64,000 bases of DNA from Paenibacillus sp. FJAT-29882 (GTDB lineage Bacteria > Bacillota > Bacilli > Bacillales > DSM-1321), in the NCBI RefSeq assembly GCF_001510645.1, contig NZ_LMVB01000001.1:1994981-2058980 (forward strand), in the 5' to 3' direction. Below, in pieces: positions 46,149 to 56,056 of this stretch (position 1 is its first letter; each line of letters starts with the position of its first letter). Position numbers and translations under genes: made by a program. A model generated the notes under the pieces. The model searched no databases, was not told where the DNA came from, and saw nothing but the letters and a program-made list of their open reading frames with translations.

Positions 46149-46656
46149 AATATCTAAAAAAAGCTGTTCATAAAGTCAGTGGGAAATTTTCATGTACGAA
46201 GGATCAGAATCAAAGAAAACCAGTCTTTCACTCAATCGAGCAGCTCATTCATTCGGGAAGGGGAAAATCGAGCTCTTTTCTTCCTAAAGTAAGAGGCACT
46301 GTCTACTAGCAGTGACCTCTATTTGTCTTGCATAAAAGCTGTAGACTGAGCAGTTACAAATTTTTAACTGTTTGTATCCCTACCTTTTGTTTATCATGGT
46401 TTTAGATGTGAATCCCTTTGCTTGGCAATGATACAAATATTTCTCAATAATTTCTTCTAACAACAAACAAAAAAACCACCTTTATCTGCTTTATTTTTCA
46501 ACAGAAAAGGTGGTTTCTGATTAAAGTAATGAAAGATAAATCAGAAAAAAGACAAATTACTAATGAAAGATTCACTCTCCTACATTTTCTAGGAGAAGAA
46601 CTTGTATAATAATCGTAATCAAACGAGCTGTGAACGTAAGAGCCACAAGGGATTAT
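46149..46656. other. Intergenic region with two hairpins, no gene seen
   Basis: This 500-base gap contains a stem AGAGGCACTG/CAGTGACCTCT at about 46291-46320 and a CCACCTTT/AAAGGTGG hairpin with flanking A and T runs at 46470-46517. They could be terminators of yneF or of a small RNA. I find no coding frame with a ribosome binding site. Confidence 0.4.
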
Positions 46657-46872
46657 TTATTTTACCTGTTTGTTCATTGCGCTCATCATTTGATTGATTT
46701 TCTTCTGAGATGGTTTTTGCCCCATTTGCATCATCATCATTTTAAGCATTTGTTCATTAATCGGCGGATTTTTCTTTAGGTAGCTCATCATATATTTTCT
46801 AGCGATGAAAAAGCCAAGTGCTACACCGGCGATTAAAGCCAAAACTGCGGCTAAAATTATTTGCCAAAGCAT
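46657..46872 (-). CDS. yneF: Small membrane protein YneF (UPF0154)
   Basis: A 71-residue protein with one N-terminal membrane helix (residues 5-24, [20 protein letters not shown]), then a basic, Met-rich tail ([20 protein letters not shown]) as in UPF0154 proteins. GAAGGAGG precedes ATG 46872. The position beside sirA matches B. subtilis yneF. Function unknown; anchored to the membrane with a cytoplasmic tail. Confidence 0.9.
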   Translation of the reverse strand: MLWQIILAAVLALIAGVALGFFIARKYMMSYLKKNPPINEQMLKMMMMQMGQKPSQKKINQMMSAMNKQVK

Positions 46873-46956
46873 ATTATTTCCTCCTTCATGTTGTCTACTA
46901 TAAGTGTACTAGACCAATCGTTATTATACAATACTCCACATCGTCATGTCCTCTAT

Positions 46957-47394
46957 TTATCCATATTTTCTTTCTTTTATCGGTTTTAACCAGCCGTAAC
47001 GTTTATTCTCAAAATCAAAAGCCAGAAAGCTCGCCTCACATTTACGGATGCATTCAAAAAAAGTAGTTTCCGCATCAAAATCGCCTTCAGCTTTTAACAT
47101 AATGGAATGTTCGTAAATATATACGGTAGCTTTACTGTTACTCTTTGTTTTTAAATAATATACCCCGTTTTGGGTTAAATACCCTTGTTTACGTTGTAAA
47201 CTTTGTTCGAATGAAAAATGAACGTTACTAGCAGGAATTTTTTTTGTAATATATTCGATTTGTTTTTGCAAAATATCCTTATGCCAGTCAGATGATTGAA
47301 TATACTCCAAAAACAAATTGAAAAAAATCTTCTCTCTACCAAAATAATGTCGGGCAAACTCATCTTCGATTAAATAGATTTGATAACTTCTCAT
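46957..47394 (-). CDS. sirA: Sporulation inhibitor of replication SirA (YneE)
   Basis: A 145-residue protein homologous to SirA, which binds DnaA domain I and blocks new replication rounds in cells committed to sporulation. The start MRSYQIYLIEDEFARHYFGR, the middle KQIEYITKKIPASNVHFSFE, and CEASFLAFDFENKRYGWLKP are the conserved parts. In B. subtilis it is made under Spo0A~P control. The order tkt-sirA-yneF is conserved. AGGAGGCAG precedes ATG 47394. Confidence 0.9.
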   Translation of the reverse strand: MRSYQIYLIEDEFARHYFGREKIFFNLFLEYIQSSDWHKDILQKQIEYITKKIPASNVHFSFEQSLQRKQGYLTQNGVYYLKTKSNSKATVYIYEHSIMLKAEGDFDAETTFFECIRKCEASFLAFDFENKRYGWLKPIKERKYG

Positions 47395-47578
47395 TTAACT
47401 GCCTCCTAACATTCTTTTCTGTATTATATTCTTGAAAGCGAAAAAGATATGTTGTTTGATGGAGAAAAAAGCTTGTTTTTTTGTCGAAATTATTATTTTT
47501 CCATGTACCATTACAAATATAGTGTTTTTCCCCATGAAAAAGTGATTACACTTAATTTTCTTCAATAAACAGAGATAC

Positions 47579-47611
47579 GAGTCGGTATCTTTATAAGATG
47601 CCAACTCGTTT
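47579..47611 (-). terminator. Hairpin after tkt
   Basis: On the minus strand GAGTTGGCATC pairs with GATACCGACTC (two G-T pairs) around TTATAAA just after the tkt stop. The U-tract is weak, so it is a tentative terminator. Confidence 0.5.
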
Positions 47612-47616
47612 CTAAA

Positions 47617-49623
47617 TTAATTTTCTAATAGGGCTTTTACTTGATTTACAACATTCTCAACTGTGAAACCGAATTCTTCCATAATTTTATTTCCCGGGGC
47701 TGACGCTCCAAAATGGTTAATTGCAAGAATTTCCCCTTCATCCCCTGTATAACGATCCCAGCCGAATGGAGCCGCAACTTCGATAGCTAGGCGCTTTTTC
47801 ACTGCAGGGTTGATAACACTTTGTTTATACTCTTTAGATTGAGCTTCAAAACGATCCCATGATGGCATACTAATTACTGCGGCGTCAATTCCTACTTTCG
47901 CTAGTTCTGCTTGAGCTGAAACAGCCAAATTAACTTCTGAACCTGTCGCAAGTAGTAAAACATCTGCTTCTACTTTATTAGCAGGAGACACGATGTATGC
48001 ACCCTTTTTAACTCCTTCATTTGCAAGTTCAGCCGTGTGTTTTAAAGTAGGTAGATTTTGCCTAGTTAATATAAGTGCAGTTGGTTTGTTCTTAGATTGA
48101 ATGGCTTCTCTCCAAGCTGCAGCTGTTTCGTTTCCATCCGCAGGTCGAATAACACCAAGATTTGGCATCGCGCGCAATGATGGCAGTTGTTCGATTGGCT
48201 CATGAGTTGGCCCATCCTCGCCGACCGCAATACTGTCATGTGTGAATACATACGTTACTGGAAGACCCATTAGCGCAGCTAAACGAATGGCTGGACGTAG
48301 GTAGTCAGAGAATACAAAGAAAGTTCCACCATATACGCTTACTCCACCATGAAGAGCCAATCCATTTAGTGCCGCACCCATTGCAAATTCACGAACACCA
48401 AACCAAATATTGCGCCCTTCATATTCACCTGGAACAAAGTCTGATGCCGTTTTAATCATCGTGTTGTTGGAACCAGCCAAATCAGCTGAACCACCAAGAA
48501 AGCTTGGTAGGTTAGATGCAATTGCATTCAATACTTCACCACTTGAAGCCCTTGAAGCAAGACTTTTCCCTTCCTCATATACCGGGATATCTTGATCCCA
48601 CCCTTCAGGTAATTCGCCATTGATTGCCACTTGGAGTTGAGAAGCTAATTCAGGATGATCTTTTTTGTAATCATTAAAAAGATTTTCCCATGCCGATTCC
48701 TTCTTGCCGCCTTCTTCCACAACAGTTTTATTAAAATGCTCATAAACTTCATTCGGAACATGGAAATCTTCTTCAAATGTCCATTTATAATATTCTTTTG
48801 TAAGTTTTAATTCATCAGCACCTAAAGGCGCTCCGTGAGCGGAAGATTTTCCAGAACGGTTAGGTGAACCATAACCAATAACAGTTCTTACTTCAATAAG
48901 TGTTGGGCGCGTTTCATCTGTTTTCGCCAATTCCAAAGCTTTAGTGATTTCAGTCAAATCATTTCCATCTTCTACGCGTATATATTGCCAACCATATGCC
49001 TTGAAACGCTTTTCAACACTTTCACTAAATGATTTATCCAAATCTCCATCAAGTGATATGTCATTTGAATCATATAAGACGATCATTCTTCCAAGCTTAA
49101 GATGAGCAGCTAGTGAAGCAGCTTCAGATGAAACACCTTCCATTAAATCTCCGTCTCCGCAAATACCATATGTATAATGATCTACTACATTATATGTTCC
49201 GCGATTGTATGTTGCTGCTAAATGACGTTCAGCCATAGCCATTCCTACTGCCATTGCTATCCCTTGTCCGAGAGGCCCAGTTGTTGCATCCACTCCTGCA
49301 GTATGGCCATATTCAGGATGTCCTGGTGTTTTACTACCCCATTGGCGGAAATTTTTAATGTCATCCAATGACAAATCATAGCCTGATAAATGCAAAAGGC
49401 TGTATAAAAGCATCGATCCATGTCCTGCAGAAAGAACAAAACGGTCTCTATTAAACCAAGTTGGATTTTTTGGATTGTGATTCATAAACTGGGTCCAAAG
49501 AGTGTACGCCATCGGGGCGGCCCCCATCGGCATTCCTGGATGTCCAGAATTTGCTTTTTCGATAGCATCGATTGACAAAGTGCGAATTGTATTGATTGAA
49601 AGTGCATCTGTTTTATTTAACAT
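47617..49623 (-). CDS. tkt: Transketolase
   Basis: Moves two-carbon units between sugar phosphates in the pentose phosphate pathway. The 668-residue enzyme has the thiamine-diphosphate domain ([54 protein letters not shown]), the Pyr domain with [18 protein letters not shown], and [20 protein letters not shown] [20 protein letters not shown] followed by a C-terminal regulatory domain. AGGAAGG precedes ATG 49623. Order lexA-yneA-yneB-ynzC-tkt matches B. subtilis. Confidence 0.97.
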   Translation of the reverse strand: MLNKTDALSINTIRTLSIDAIEKANSGHPGMPMGAAPMAYTLWTQFMNHNPKNPTWFNRDRFVLSAGHGSMLLYSLLHLSGYDLSLDDIKNFRQWGSKTPGHPEYGHTAGVDATTGPLGQGIAMAVGMAMAERHLAATYNRGTYNVVDHYTYGICGDGDLMEGVSSEAASLAAHLKLGRMIVLYDSNDISLDGDLDKSFSESVEKRFKAYGWQYIRVEDGNDLTEITKALELAKTDETRPTLIEVRTVIGYGSPNRSGKSSAHGAPLGADELKLTKEYYKWTFEEDFHVPNEVYEHFNKTVVEEGGKKESAWENLFNDYKKDHPELASQLQVAINGELPEGWDQDIPVYEEGKSLASRASSGEVLNAIASNLPSFLGGSADLAGSNNTMIKTASDFVPGEYEGRNIWFGVREFAMGAALNGLALHGGVSVYGGTFFVFSDYLRPAIRLAALMGLPVTYVFTHDSIAVGEDGPTHEPIEQLPSLRAMPNLGVIRPADGNETAAAWREAIQSKNKPTALILTRQNLPTLKHTAELANEGVKKGAYIVSPANKVEADVLLLATGSEVNLAVSAQAELAKVGIDAAVISMPSWDRFEAQSKEYKQSVINPAVKKRLAIEVAAPFGWDRYTGDEGEILAINHFGASAPGNKIMEEFGFTVENVVNQVKALLEN

Positions 49624-49763
49624 TAAACCATCCTTCCTTTATGTATGTATGCCCTTACTATTTTATAATGTCATGTAAATTAAAGACAACAATAATTCAG
49701 ACACTTTATTAAAGTACCCTATTTCCCTACTAAAATCCGTGAATTCTAAGACAAAAAAACAAA

Positions 49764-49789
49764 AGAGAATATCGAATTCGATATTCTCT
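49764..49789 (-). terminator. Terminator after ynzC
   Basis: A perfect palindrome AGAGAATATCGA/TCGATATTCTCT centred on AATT, followed by Ts on the minus strand, between ynzC and tkt. Confidence 0.8.
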
Positions 49790-49802
49790 AACTCTACATT
49801 CC

Positions 49803-50039
49803 TTAATGCAAACGCTTCTTTATATCTTTGATACTTTTAAGCTTTTCAGGTGTTACATCATTTCCCTCGGGGTCAACAATTGTCAAATGCTCGATTGTAT
49901 CTGTCATGGATTTACGGAACGTTTCTAAGTACTCACTTCTCAGCTTAGATTGTTCTTTCGCTTCTTCCACTGTTAAAGAGCTCGACTTAGCCTTCTTTGC
50001 TAACTCATTTATCCGAGCTAATTTTTCTTTCGATAACAT
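49803..50039 (-). CDS. ynzC: DUF896 protein YnzC
   Basis: A 78-residue helical protein of the DUF896 family: MLSKEKLARINELAKKAKSS, then TVEEAKEQSKLRSEYLETFR and NDVTPEKLKSIKDIKKRLH. It forms a helical hairpin structure. In B. subtilis it is transcribed with yneA and yneB in the LexA-controlled operon; here it follows yneB by about 75 bases. Its molecular role is unknown. AGGAG precedes ATG 50039. Confidence 0.92.
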   Translation of the reverse strand: MLSKEKLARINELAKKAKSSSLTVEEAKEQSKLRSEYLETFRKSMTDTIEHLTIVDPEGNDVTPEKLKSIKDIKKRLH

Positions 50040-50114
50040 ACTTTTGCTCCTTTACTGTTTCAATAGTGTCATGTTATATAAAAAAGAGCAAAAATACAAG
50101 TTCTCTGCTTTTTG

Positions 50115-51085
<971 letters not shown>

Positions 51086-51102
51086 TTTTATCCCTCCAAA
51101 AT

Positions 51103-51208
51103 CGAATACTTGTTCGTCATTTGATAATCCCAGTATAAAACGAACACCTGTTTTTAGTCAACAACATTCGAACTTATGTTTGTATCTTTATTTCTCGCGT
51201 GATATAAT
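51103..51208. promoter_or_regulatory. Divergent yneA-lexA SOS control region with three LexA boxes
   Basis: Boxes: CGAATACTTGTTCG (51103-51116), CGAACACCTGTTTT (51141-51154) and CGAACTTATGTTTG (51169-51182), all near the consensus CGAACRNRYGTTYG. The lexA promoter is TTGTAT (51180-51185), 17 bases, TATAAT (51203-51208); the third box overlaps its -35. The yneA promoter on the minus strand is TTGACT (51161-51156), 18 bases, TATACT (51137-51132), with the second box in the spacer. Three boxes also occur in B. subtilis. Confidence 0.88.
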
Positions 51209-51240
51209 AAAAATAAGAATAGGAGAGAAGGGGTGAATAT

Positions 51241-51864
51241 ATGTCAAAGCTTTCAAAAAGGCAAAATGATATATTGGATTTTATTAAAGACGAAGTACGC
51301 ACTAAAGGCTATCCACCTTCAGTAAGAGAAATTGGAGAAGCAGTTGGCTTAGCTTCAAGTTCAACCGTTCACGGTCATTTATCAAGATTAGAAAGTAAAG
51401 GACTTATTCGTCGAGATCCTACCAAACCTCGCGCCATTGAAATACTAGATCAATCTGAAACGAATAATATACCAAAAAATAATGTCATCAATGTCCCATT
51501 ACTAGGAAAAGTTACAGCTGGCCTTCCAATTACAGCAATTGAAAATATCGAGGAATACTTCCCACTTCCAGAATCGATGGCGGCACATGACGAACAAGTC
51601 TTCATGCTTGAGATTATGGGCGATAGTATGATTGAAGCCGGAATCCATGATGGCGACTATGTTATTGTAAAACAACAAAGTACCGCGAATAATGGTGATA
51701 TTGTTGTTGCTATGACTGATGATGATGAAGCAACAGTGAAACGCTTTTTCAAAGAAAAAGAGTTCATCAGATTACAACCAGAAAACTCCGATATGGAACC
51801 AATCATTCTAGGGAATGTATCAATTCTCGGAAGAGTTATTGGACTCTATCGCCAAATCCATTAA
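51241..51864 (+). CDS. lexA: LexA repressor (SOS regulator)
   Basis: A 207-residue transcriptional repressor that cleaves itself when RecA is activated. N-terminal winged [23 protein letters not shown], then [20 protein letters not shown]. The cleavage bond is Ala-Gly in [14 protein letters not shown] near residue 91. The catalytic Ser is in [16 protein letters not shown] (about residue 128) and the Lys in ATVKRFFKE (about 166). ATG 51241 follows GAGAAGGGGTG. It controls the adjacent yneA operon and probably parE. Confidence 0.97.
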   Translation: MSKLSKRQNDILDFIKDEVRTKGYPPSVREIGEAVGLASSSTVHGHLSRLESKGLIRRDPTKPRAIEILDQSETNNIPKNNVINVPLLGKVTAGLPITAIENIEEYFPLPESMAAHDEQVFMLEIMGDSMIEAGIHDGDYVIVKQQSTANNGDIVVAMTDDDEATVKRFFKEKEFIRLQPENSDMEPIILGNVSILGRVIGLYRQIH

Positions 51865-51876
51865 TAGTGCTTTTTC

Positions 51877-51909
51877 CCTCCTGTTTATTGCAGGAGGTTT
51901 ATTTTTCCG
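51877..51909 (+). terminator. Terminator after lexA
   Basis: CCTCCTG pairs with CAGGAGG around TTTATTG, followed by TTTATTTTT, right after the lexA stop. Confidence 0.9.
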
Positions 51910-52105
51910 ATAACAATCTAACTTTAGTTACTCAATACAATTCATGTAAATAAAGTGATTCTTCCCGGATTTTTGGACAACCTCTCTTTGGTAATCTATA
52001 TGAACTGATTCTAGGAACTATTACAAATAATTTGTCAATTATTAAATCAGTGGGTTTAGCAAATTCGGAATTCGTTTTTTGCTAGGTTGTTGCTTTGTTA
52101 TTGAA

Positions 52106-52162
52106 AAGTAAGCGTCAAAAAATCCCCACCTGTAACCGATGGGGACTTTTTGACGCTTACTT
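52106..52162. terminator. Very long hairpin after the 52188-52655 gene
   Basis: Two 24-base arms (starting AAGTAAGCGTCAAAAA and ending TTTTTGACGCTTACTT), with one mismatch and an inner TCCCCA/TGGGGA pair, form a nearly perfect stem. It lies just downstream of the minus-strand gene and has A/T runs, so it can terminate in both directions. Confidence 0.8.
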
Positions 52163-52187
52163 ATAAAACAATCCTATTCATTCAAAG

Positions 52188-52655
52188 TTATCCAAATACA
52201 CTATTGAGATCTTTGTTTGCGTTTTCTATTTTCTTTTGACTTTTTGTTAATTCATGCTCTTGTACGAACGCCGTTTCTAATAACGCATCCATTGCATCCT
52301 TAAATGAATTTTCATCTAAAAAAGTTTTCAGTATAATCGAGTCTCTTTTCCCTGTTTGAAGGTTTATTGAAGTAACCAATGACCATTCCCCTTCATAAAC
52401 GTACACTATATTTTCATTTCGACCAATAACTGGGCCTTTGAAAGAATGACAATCGAACTTTTTATTGTGGAAAGAATAATGATGTTCTTTTAAGTACGAC
52501 ATGATTGGCTTTACTTTTTCAGCTCTTTCGAGAAATTTCATTTCTTGTAGCTCTAAAAGTCTGCAATATTCCTCTTTTTGACTTTCAACCAACAGCTCAT
52601 TGTTTTCTAATCGCTCAATACTTTCAAAAATCAACTTTTCGTCTCTTTCAAACAT
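52188..52655 (-). CDS. Hypothetical soluble protein (155 aa)
   Basis: A 155-residue protein with an excellent AAGGAGGGG site before ATG 52655. The N-terminal half is a highly charged helix (MFERDEKLIFESIERLENNE), and the second half contains a beta-rich region with KKFDCHSFKGPVIGRNENIV and IVYVYEGEWSLVTS. No family is recognised. It stands alone on the minus strand just past lexA, outside the B. subtilis-type syntenic block. Confidence 0.6.
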   Translation of the reverse strand: MFERDEKLIFESIERLENNELLVESQKEEYCRLLELQEMKFLERAEKVKPIMSYLKEHHYSFHNKKFDCHSFKGPVIGRNENIVYVYEGEWSLVTSINLQTGKRDSIILKTFLDENSFKDAMDALLETAFVQEHELTKSQKKIENANKDLNSVFG

Positions 52656-52800
52656 ACTAACCCCTCCTTTTTTCAGAATATATTCTTTCTAAACCCACTT
52701 CCAAAGTATTTGCACAAAATCTTGGAGACGGTTCACAAAGAACATAAAAAGTGACTTTTAATAAGCCTTTACTCTTCCACTTTAATAAACCTAATAAAGT

Positions 52801-52938
52801 GAGTTTTCCATTTTCCGGGTCCAGCATCCCAAAAAAATGGTTAGATGAACCAATCGGTCCTTTACGGACAGTTTGTCATCCACTCTTATCGTTTCTTGAT
52901 TCCTCTAAGTCTCTTCGTAAGAGTCTTACTGCCTGTTA
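52801..52938 (-). ncRNA. IS200/IS605 right-end, omega-RNA-like element (copy 2)
   Basis: Read on the minus strand, ACAGGCAGT pairs with ACTGTCCGT (one G-T), enclosing ACTCTTACG/CGATAAGAGT. It is followed by AAAGGACCGATTGGTTCATC, then TAAC, and a hairpin CCATTTT...AAAATGG, ending AAAACTCAC. Layout and core match the 28150-28272 element base for base over much of the core. No tnpB or tnpA gene is near. It is probably the orphan 3' end of a TnpB element. Confidence 0.45.
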
Positions 52939-53291
52939 ATCTGTAATACATCCTGTATTTGATAACAGTCGTAAGTATGAAGATAATTGCCTTAAAAATG
53001 AAACATCAATACTTTTTTTACGTTCTTATCTATTTTCTTGAAAAAAACATATAGTTTAGTGTATTGGTGAATACCCCTTTTTATGTTTTTTATTCTTAGA
53101 CTTATTTAAACTGTATAATGGTGTCACTTGGGCTGGCCACGAACACTATACATGTCCAAGTAATACAACAATGATAAAGATAAAAAAAACCGAATAAGGG
53201 ACTTTTTAAAGTGCACATTATTCAAGATATACTTCAGGACGTCTTTTAGGCTAATTATTTAATTCAAATTCAGGAGCCATTTGGACTTCAG

Positions 53292-53543
53292 TTAATCAAA
53301 GTTCCCCTCGCTATATTTATTTAACAAATTCTCTCGTATGTACTGTCTGCAATCAGGTGATAAAATTGACCTTTGTCCATGGATCAAATCTCCAAATGGC
53401 ATTCCATTCAGGAATTTTATTTCCCCATTAAATTCTATTTTGAAATTCGCATCGTACCCTACAACTTTCACAAATAAGATTTTGTTATCCGTATGTATAA
53501 AATCAATAACACTTAGTATATGATGATTTTTTTCGCACATCAT
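53292..53543 (-). CDS. Hypothetical protein (83 aa)
   Basis: An 83-residue soluble protein with GGGAGG before ATG 53543. It reads MMCEKNHHILSVIDFIHTDN, then KILFVKVVGYDANFKIEFNG, then FGDLIHGQRSILSPDCRQYI. The pattern suggests a small beta-fold with a C-terminal helix. No family recognised. The region 52940-53291 between it and the omega-RNA-like element contains a possible ACTTGG/CCAAGT hairpin but no gene. Confidence 0.5.
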   Translation of the reverse strand: MMCEKNHHILSVIDFIHTDNKILFVKVVGYDANFKIEFNGEIKFLNGMPFGDLIHGQRSILSPDCRQYIRENLLNKYSEGNFD

Positions 53544-53958
53544 TCGTTCCCTCCCGATAAATATTATTTAATCAATAGTATATTAACTTTTAGGATGTCA
53601 AGTAATTCAACATTACCAACTTAATGGATGTATGGTTTGTTGCACATAATCTTCACACTGCAATAGAAATAAGCCAACCAAAGTTAGCTTAAATAATATT
53701 TCATAAACTTAATGAACACTTTTTAATCTACCCGATAAAAACAAATTGTTTGGTGATGAAATAAGTTATAATCCTAAACATATTATCATAATAAACCAGG
53801 CACTGAATATAGATTTTGCTTTCATCAGAAGTTTCAAAATCAAGTTTAGGTAGTTTTAAAGAATAATAACTAGTATTTGCTAAAAATGATATAAACCAAT
53901 AGGACATTATGAACAAATTTGAAAAATAAAAACGTCCTTGGATAATTTTTTTGCAAAA

Positions 53959-54011
53959 TTTTATGGGCAGTTACTTTTGAACCTAATATATTTGTCAAAC
54001 TGCCCATAAAA
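53959..54011. repeat. 53-bp palindromic repeat, copy 1
   Basis: TTTTATGGGCAGTT (53959-53972) and AACTGCCCATAAAA (53998-54011) are a perfect 14-bp inverted repeat around a 25-base loop beginning ACTTTTGAACCT. A near-identical element lies at 55404-55455. It is a dispersed short repeat rather than a gene-linked terminator. Confidence 0.7.
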
Positions 54012-54029
54012 CAAAAATCCTTCATACCA

Positions 54030-54378
54030 ATGGGGACCCTGATTGTATCAGTCTATATTTTTCACTCATAGTAACTATATAGACCCTTACATTCGTAAGT
54101 TCGTCAGTCCTATTGGACATTCTCACCATAAATATTTTAGCATCTCGACCTTTCATAAGCCATATCCTATATAAGCAACTTAGGTTTCTTTCAGCCAACT
54201 TCACCTAGCTTCATACACATTCAGGCTACTACCATTACATTCATGGAGGAAGATTAGGTAACTCGTTTCAACTCAACATGACGGCTTTCCTTCTGAGTTT
54301 CGGTTAATCAGTTGTAATTGCTTATTTAGTAATTCTCCTATTTCGTGCCTTATGTACTTATAAGGAACCGTTTCGCAC
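54030..54378 (-). mobile_element. Probable group II intron 5' fragment (remnant)
   Basis: On the minus strand the sequence begins GTGCGAAACGG at 54378, the typical group II 5' boundary. It continues with AACTCAGAAGGAAAGCCG, then TTGAGTTGAAACGAGTTACC, then GGTGAAGTTGGCTGAAAGAA, features of domain I in bacterial group II introns. No reverse transcriptase or domain V follows. So it is a 5' fragment left by deletion. The match is from memory of such introns. Confidence 0.4.
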
Positions 54379-54510
54379 CTGTCATAGTTTGTGTCAGATA
54401 TCAAAACTGTTCATTGCACTTATTTGACTATACCGCAACATTTGGTTGGTTATTATTCAAAGCAGATTAAATTTCTTTTTTGGGGCACCCTATCTAAGAG
54501 GTGACTTAAT

Positions 54511-54801
54511 ATGAATTTTCCAATAATCCATACAAATTTTTGGGATGCTGTGATAGCAGTACCGGTAGTAATGATTCTAACTCAACTAATAAAAGTTTTT
54601 TTTAAAGTCCCCGATAAGTTTGTGCCCCTTACTGCACTAATACTGGGTTTATTAATTTCCATTTTCATTAGTCATCGACACAACTTAATTGCAGGTGTTT
54701 TTATGGGCTGGTTTTATGGATATGCTGCTATTGGCAATTACGCTTCATTAAAAACGGCAGTTATAGCCTTTAAAAATAAACATGGAGCTCCTTTCAAGTA
54801 A
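54511..54801 (+). CDS. Small membrane protein, holin-like (96 aa)
   Basis: A 96-residue protein with three hydrophobic segments (residues 12-30, 40-54, 62-82) and basic C-terminus (AFKNKHGAPFK). TAAGAGGTG precedes ATG 54511. The FWDAVIAVPVVMILTQLIKV and GLLISIFISHRHNLIAGVFM segments recall phage-type holins, but no family can be named with certainty. It is isolated in the scar region. The 54802-55269 gap has no gene. Confidence 0.5.
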   Translation: MNFPIIHTNFWDAVIAVPVVMILTQLIKVFFKVPDKFVPLTALILGLLISIFISHRHNLIAGVFMGWFYGYAAIGNYASLKTAVIAFKNKHGAPFK

Positions 54802-55269
54802 GAAAATAATTGAATAATAATAGCTATGAAATAATGGCTAATAATTTCTACTATTTGATTTAGGATGGTTGTTAGAGAATTAATTAACAGTATGTGTCTA
54901 ATAACCTTAAAACACCTATTTATAATTACGAAAATTTTGTGTAAAATGGCTAATGAACAAAAATGAACGTAACATCAATTGCTTAAATACAATTTCATAA
55001 TTGCCCAGTTGGTGCTGTTAATGAATGATTTCTTTAGACAATTCCTTTGGATGTTTTAGTCCAAACGATTGTCATAATCATAGAAATTATTATTAATACA
55101 TTCATTTAACTCAACTGGAGATTAAATGAACTGTACGGTCCAATTCTTTAAAAACATTTTGGATTCGGCTCCAAGTAAACAAATGAAATAAATATAACCG
55201 ATAATACAACCTAAAAATCCTTCCTCTACCAACTAATATCTCCGGGTACTATCTTCAAGTGTCAGCTCT

Positions 55270-55404
55270 TTAAAACGGCAGTTCCTGCGGCAATCGATCC
55301 TGCAACTCATCAAGCCGCTGCCTATCTTCTGTATCTAAAGAGAAATCCATCATGAAATATAGATCAACTTCTTCCAGCAAAAATTCATAGAGAGCGATGT
55401 GATT
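55270..55404 (-). pseudogene. C-terminal fragment of an unknown protein
   Basis: A frame of about 45 codons, ending TAA at 55270-55272, reads ALYEFLLEEVDLYFMMDFSL, then DTEDRQRLDELQDRLPQELP. Its upstream end runs into the 55404-55455 repeat, so the gene was cut by that insertion or by a deletion. Identity unknown. Confidence 0.3.
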
Positions 55405-55455
55405 TATGGGCAGTTACTTTTGAACCTATTTAATTTGTCAAACTGCCCACAAAAC
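55404..55455. repeat. Palindromic repeat, copy 2
   Basis: TGGGCAGTT (55407-55415) and AACTGCCCA (55441-55449) frame the same loop as copy 1: ACTTTTGAACCTAT and ATTTGTCA, with few changes overall. Both copies are followed by AAAACAAAA. Copies lie 1.4 kb apart in the same orientation. Confidence 0.7.
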
Positions 55456-55457
55456 AA

Positions 55458-55487
55458 AACCCTCGATACCAATCGATATCAAGGGTT
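55458..55487 (-). terminator. Terminator downstream of the glnA tail
   Basis: AACCCT and AGGGTT with inner GATA/TATC pairs form the stem, followed on the minus strand by TTTTGTTTT. It is the expected terminator of glnA, kept with the gene's 3' end. Confidence 0.7.
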
Positions 55488-55494
55488 CTAGCTC

Positions 55495-55557
55495 TTAGTA
55501 CATATTCATGTATTGCTCGCGTTCCCATGGGTGGACTTGCGTTCTAAACATACTCTG
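55495..55557 (-). pseudogene. glnA: 3' tail of glutamine synthetase gene
   Basis: On the minus strand the last 17 codons before TAA (55495-55497) read MFRTQVHPWEREQYMNMY. This is the near-invariant C-terminus of Bacillus GlnA. Upstream the similarity stops at once (ASMTQS is not GlnA), so all of the enzyme except this tail is gone. In Bacillus glnRA often lies not far from lexA, so this may mark a deletion end point. Confidence 0.8.
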
Positions 55558-55655
55558 TGTCATTGAAGCAAAAAACCTATACAAGTTAAAGTAAACAACT
55601 ATACAGTGTACAATGTCCCTGTTCTTCTTTCCTCCCATACAGGTGAAAAAAATGA

Positions 55656-55784
55656 GAGCTAGGCTATGTGGTAGACAAGATTAGAAATAAATATGGCTCC
55701 GCATCCCTGTTAAGAGCTGTTTCATATACCTCTGCTGGAACTGCTTTGCATCGGGTCAAACTGGTTGGTGGGCATAAGAGGTAA
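55656..55784 (+). pseudogene. 3' tail of a UvrX/DinB-type Y-family polymerase gene
   Basis: The frame GYVVDKIRNKYGSASLLRAV, then SYTSAGTALHRVKLVGGHKR, ends in TAA at 55782-55784. It matches the end of UvrX/YqjW-type lesion-bypass polymerases, which finish with an AGTAxxR..GGHK pattern. It opens after a TGA and has no start. It faces the glnA tail across about 100 bases. The 55785-56056 gap shows no gene. Confidence 0.6.
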
Positions 55785-56056
55785 CGAACACCATAATTAT
55801 TTCAATCCCCGGTTAAGAAATAGGTGTGAAGAGTTGATGAGGGTATACATAAAAAAAGCACAAAGCAATTTTCCTTGAAAACTTATGATTTATTAAAATA
55901 GGGCTGAGCTTGAGGGAAGGTAAGAGATTAAATGATTAGTTTCATTTTTACAACCATATAGACACCATCACTTGTGAAGTAAGGGAGAAATGTCCAAGCA
56001 AACTTAATCATTTGGAATAAACTTAACTAATCCTATATAAGTGAGGTGTTAATTCG

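Noticed and set aside
52751..52939. 62-codon plus-strand frame
   Set aside because: Coincides with the complementary strand of the structured omega-RNA-like element and has no ribosome binding site.
53100..53200. ACTTGG/CCAAGT hairpin with a TATAAT nearby, possible small RNA or riboswitch
   Set aside because: No convincing -35 at correct spacing and no known riboswitch motif could be read.
53728..53916. 62-codon minus-strand frame
   Set aside because: AT-rich, no ribosome binding site, no recognisable protein features.
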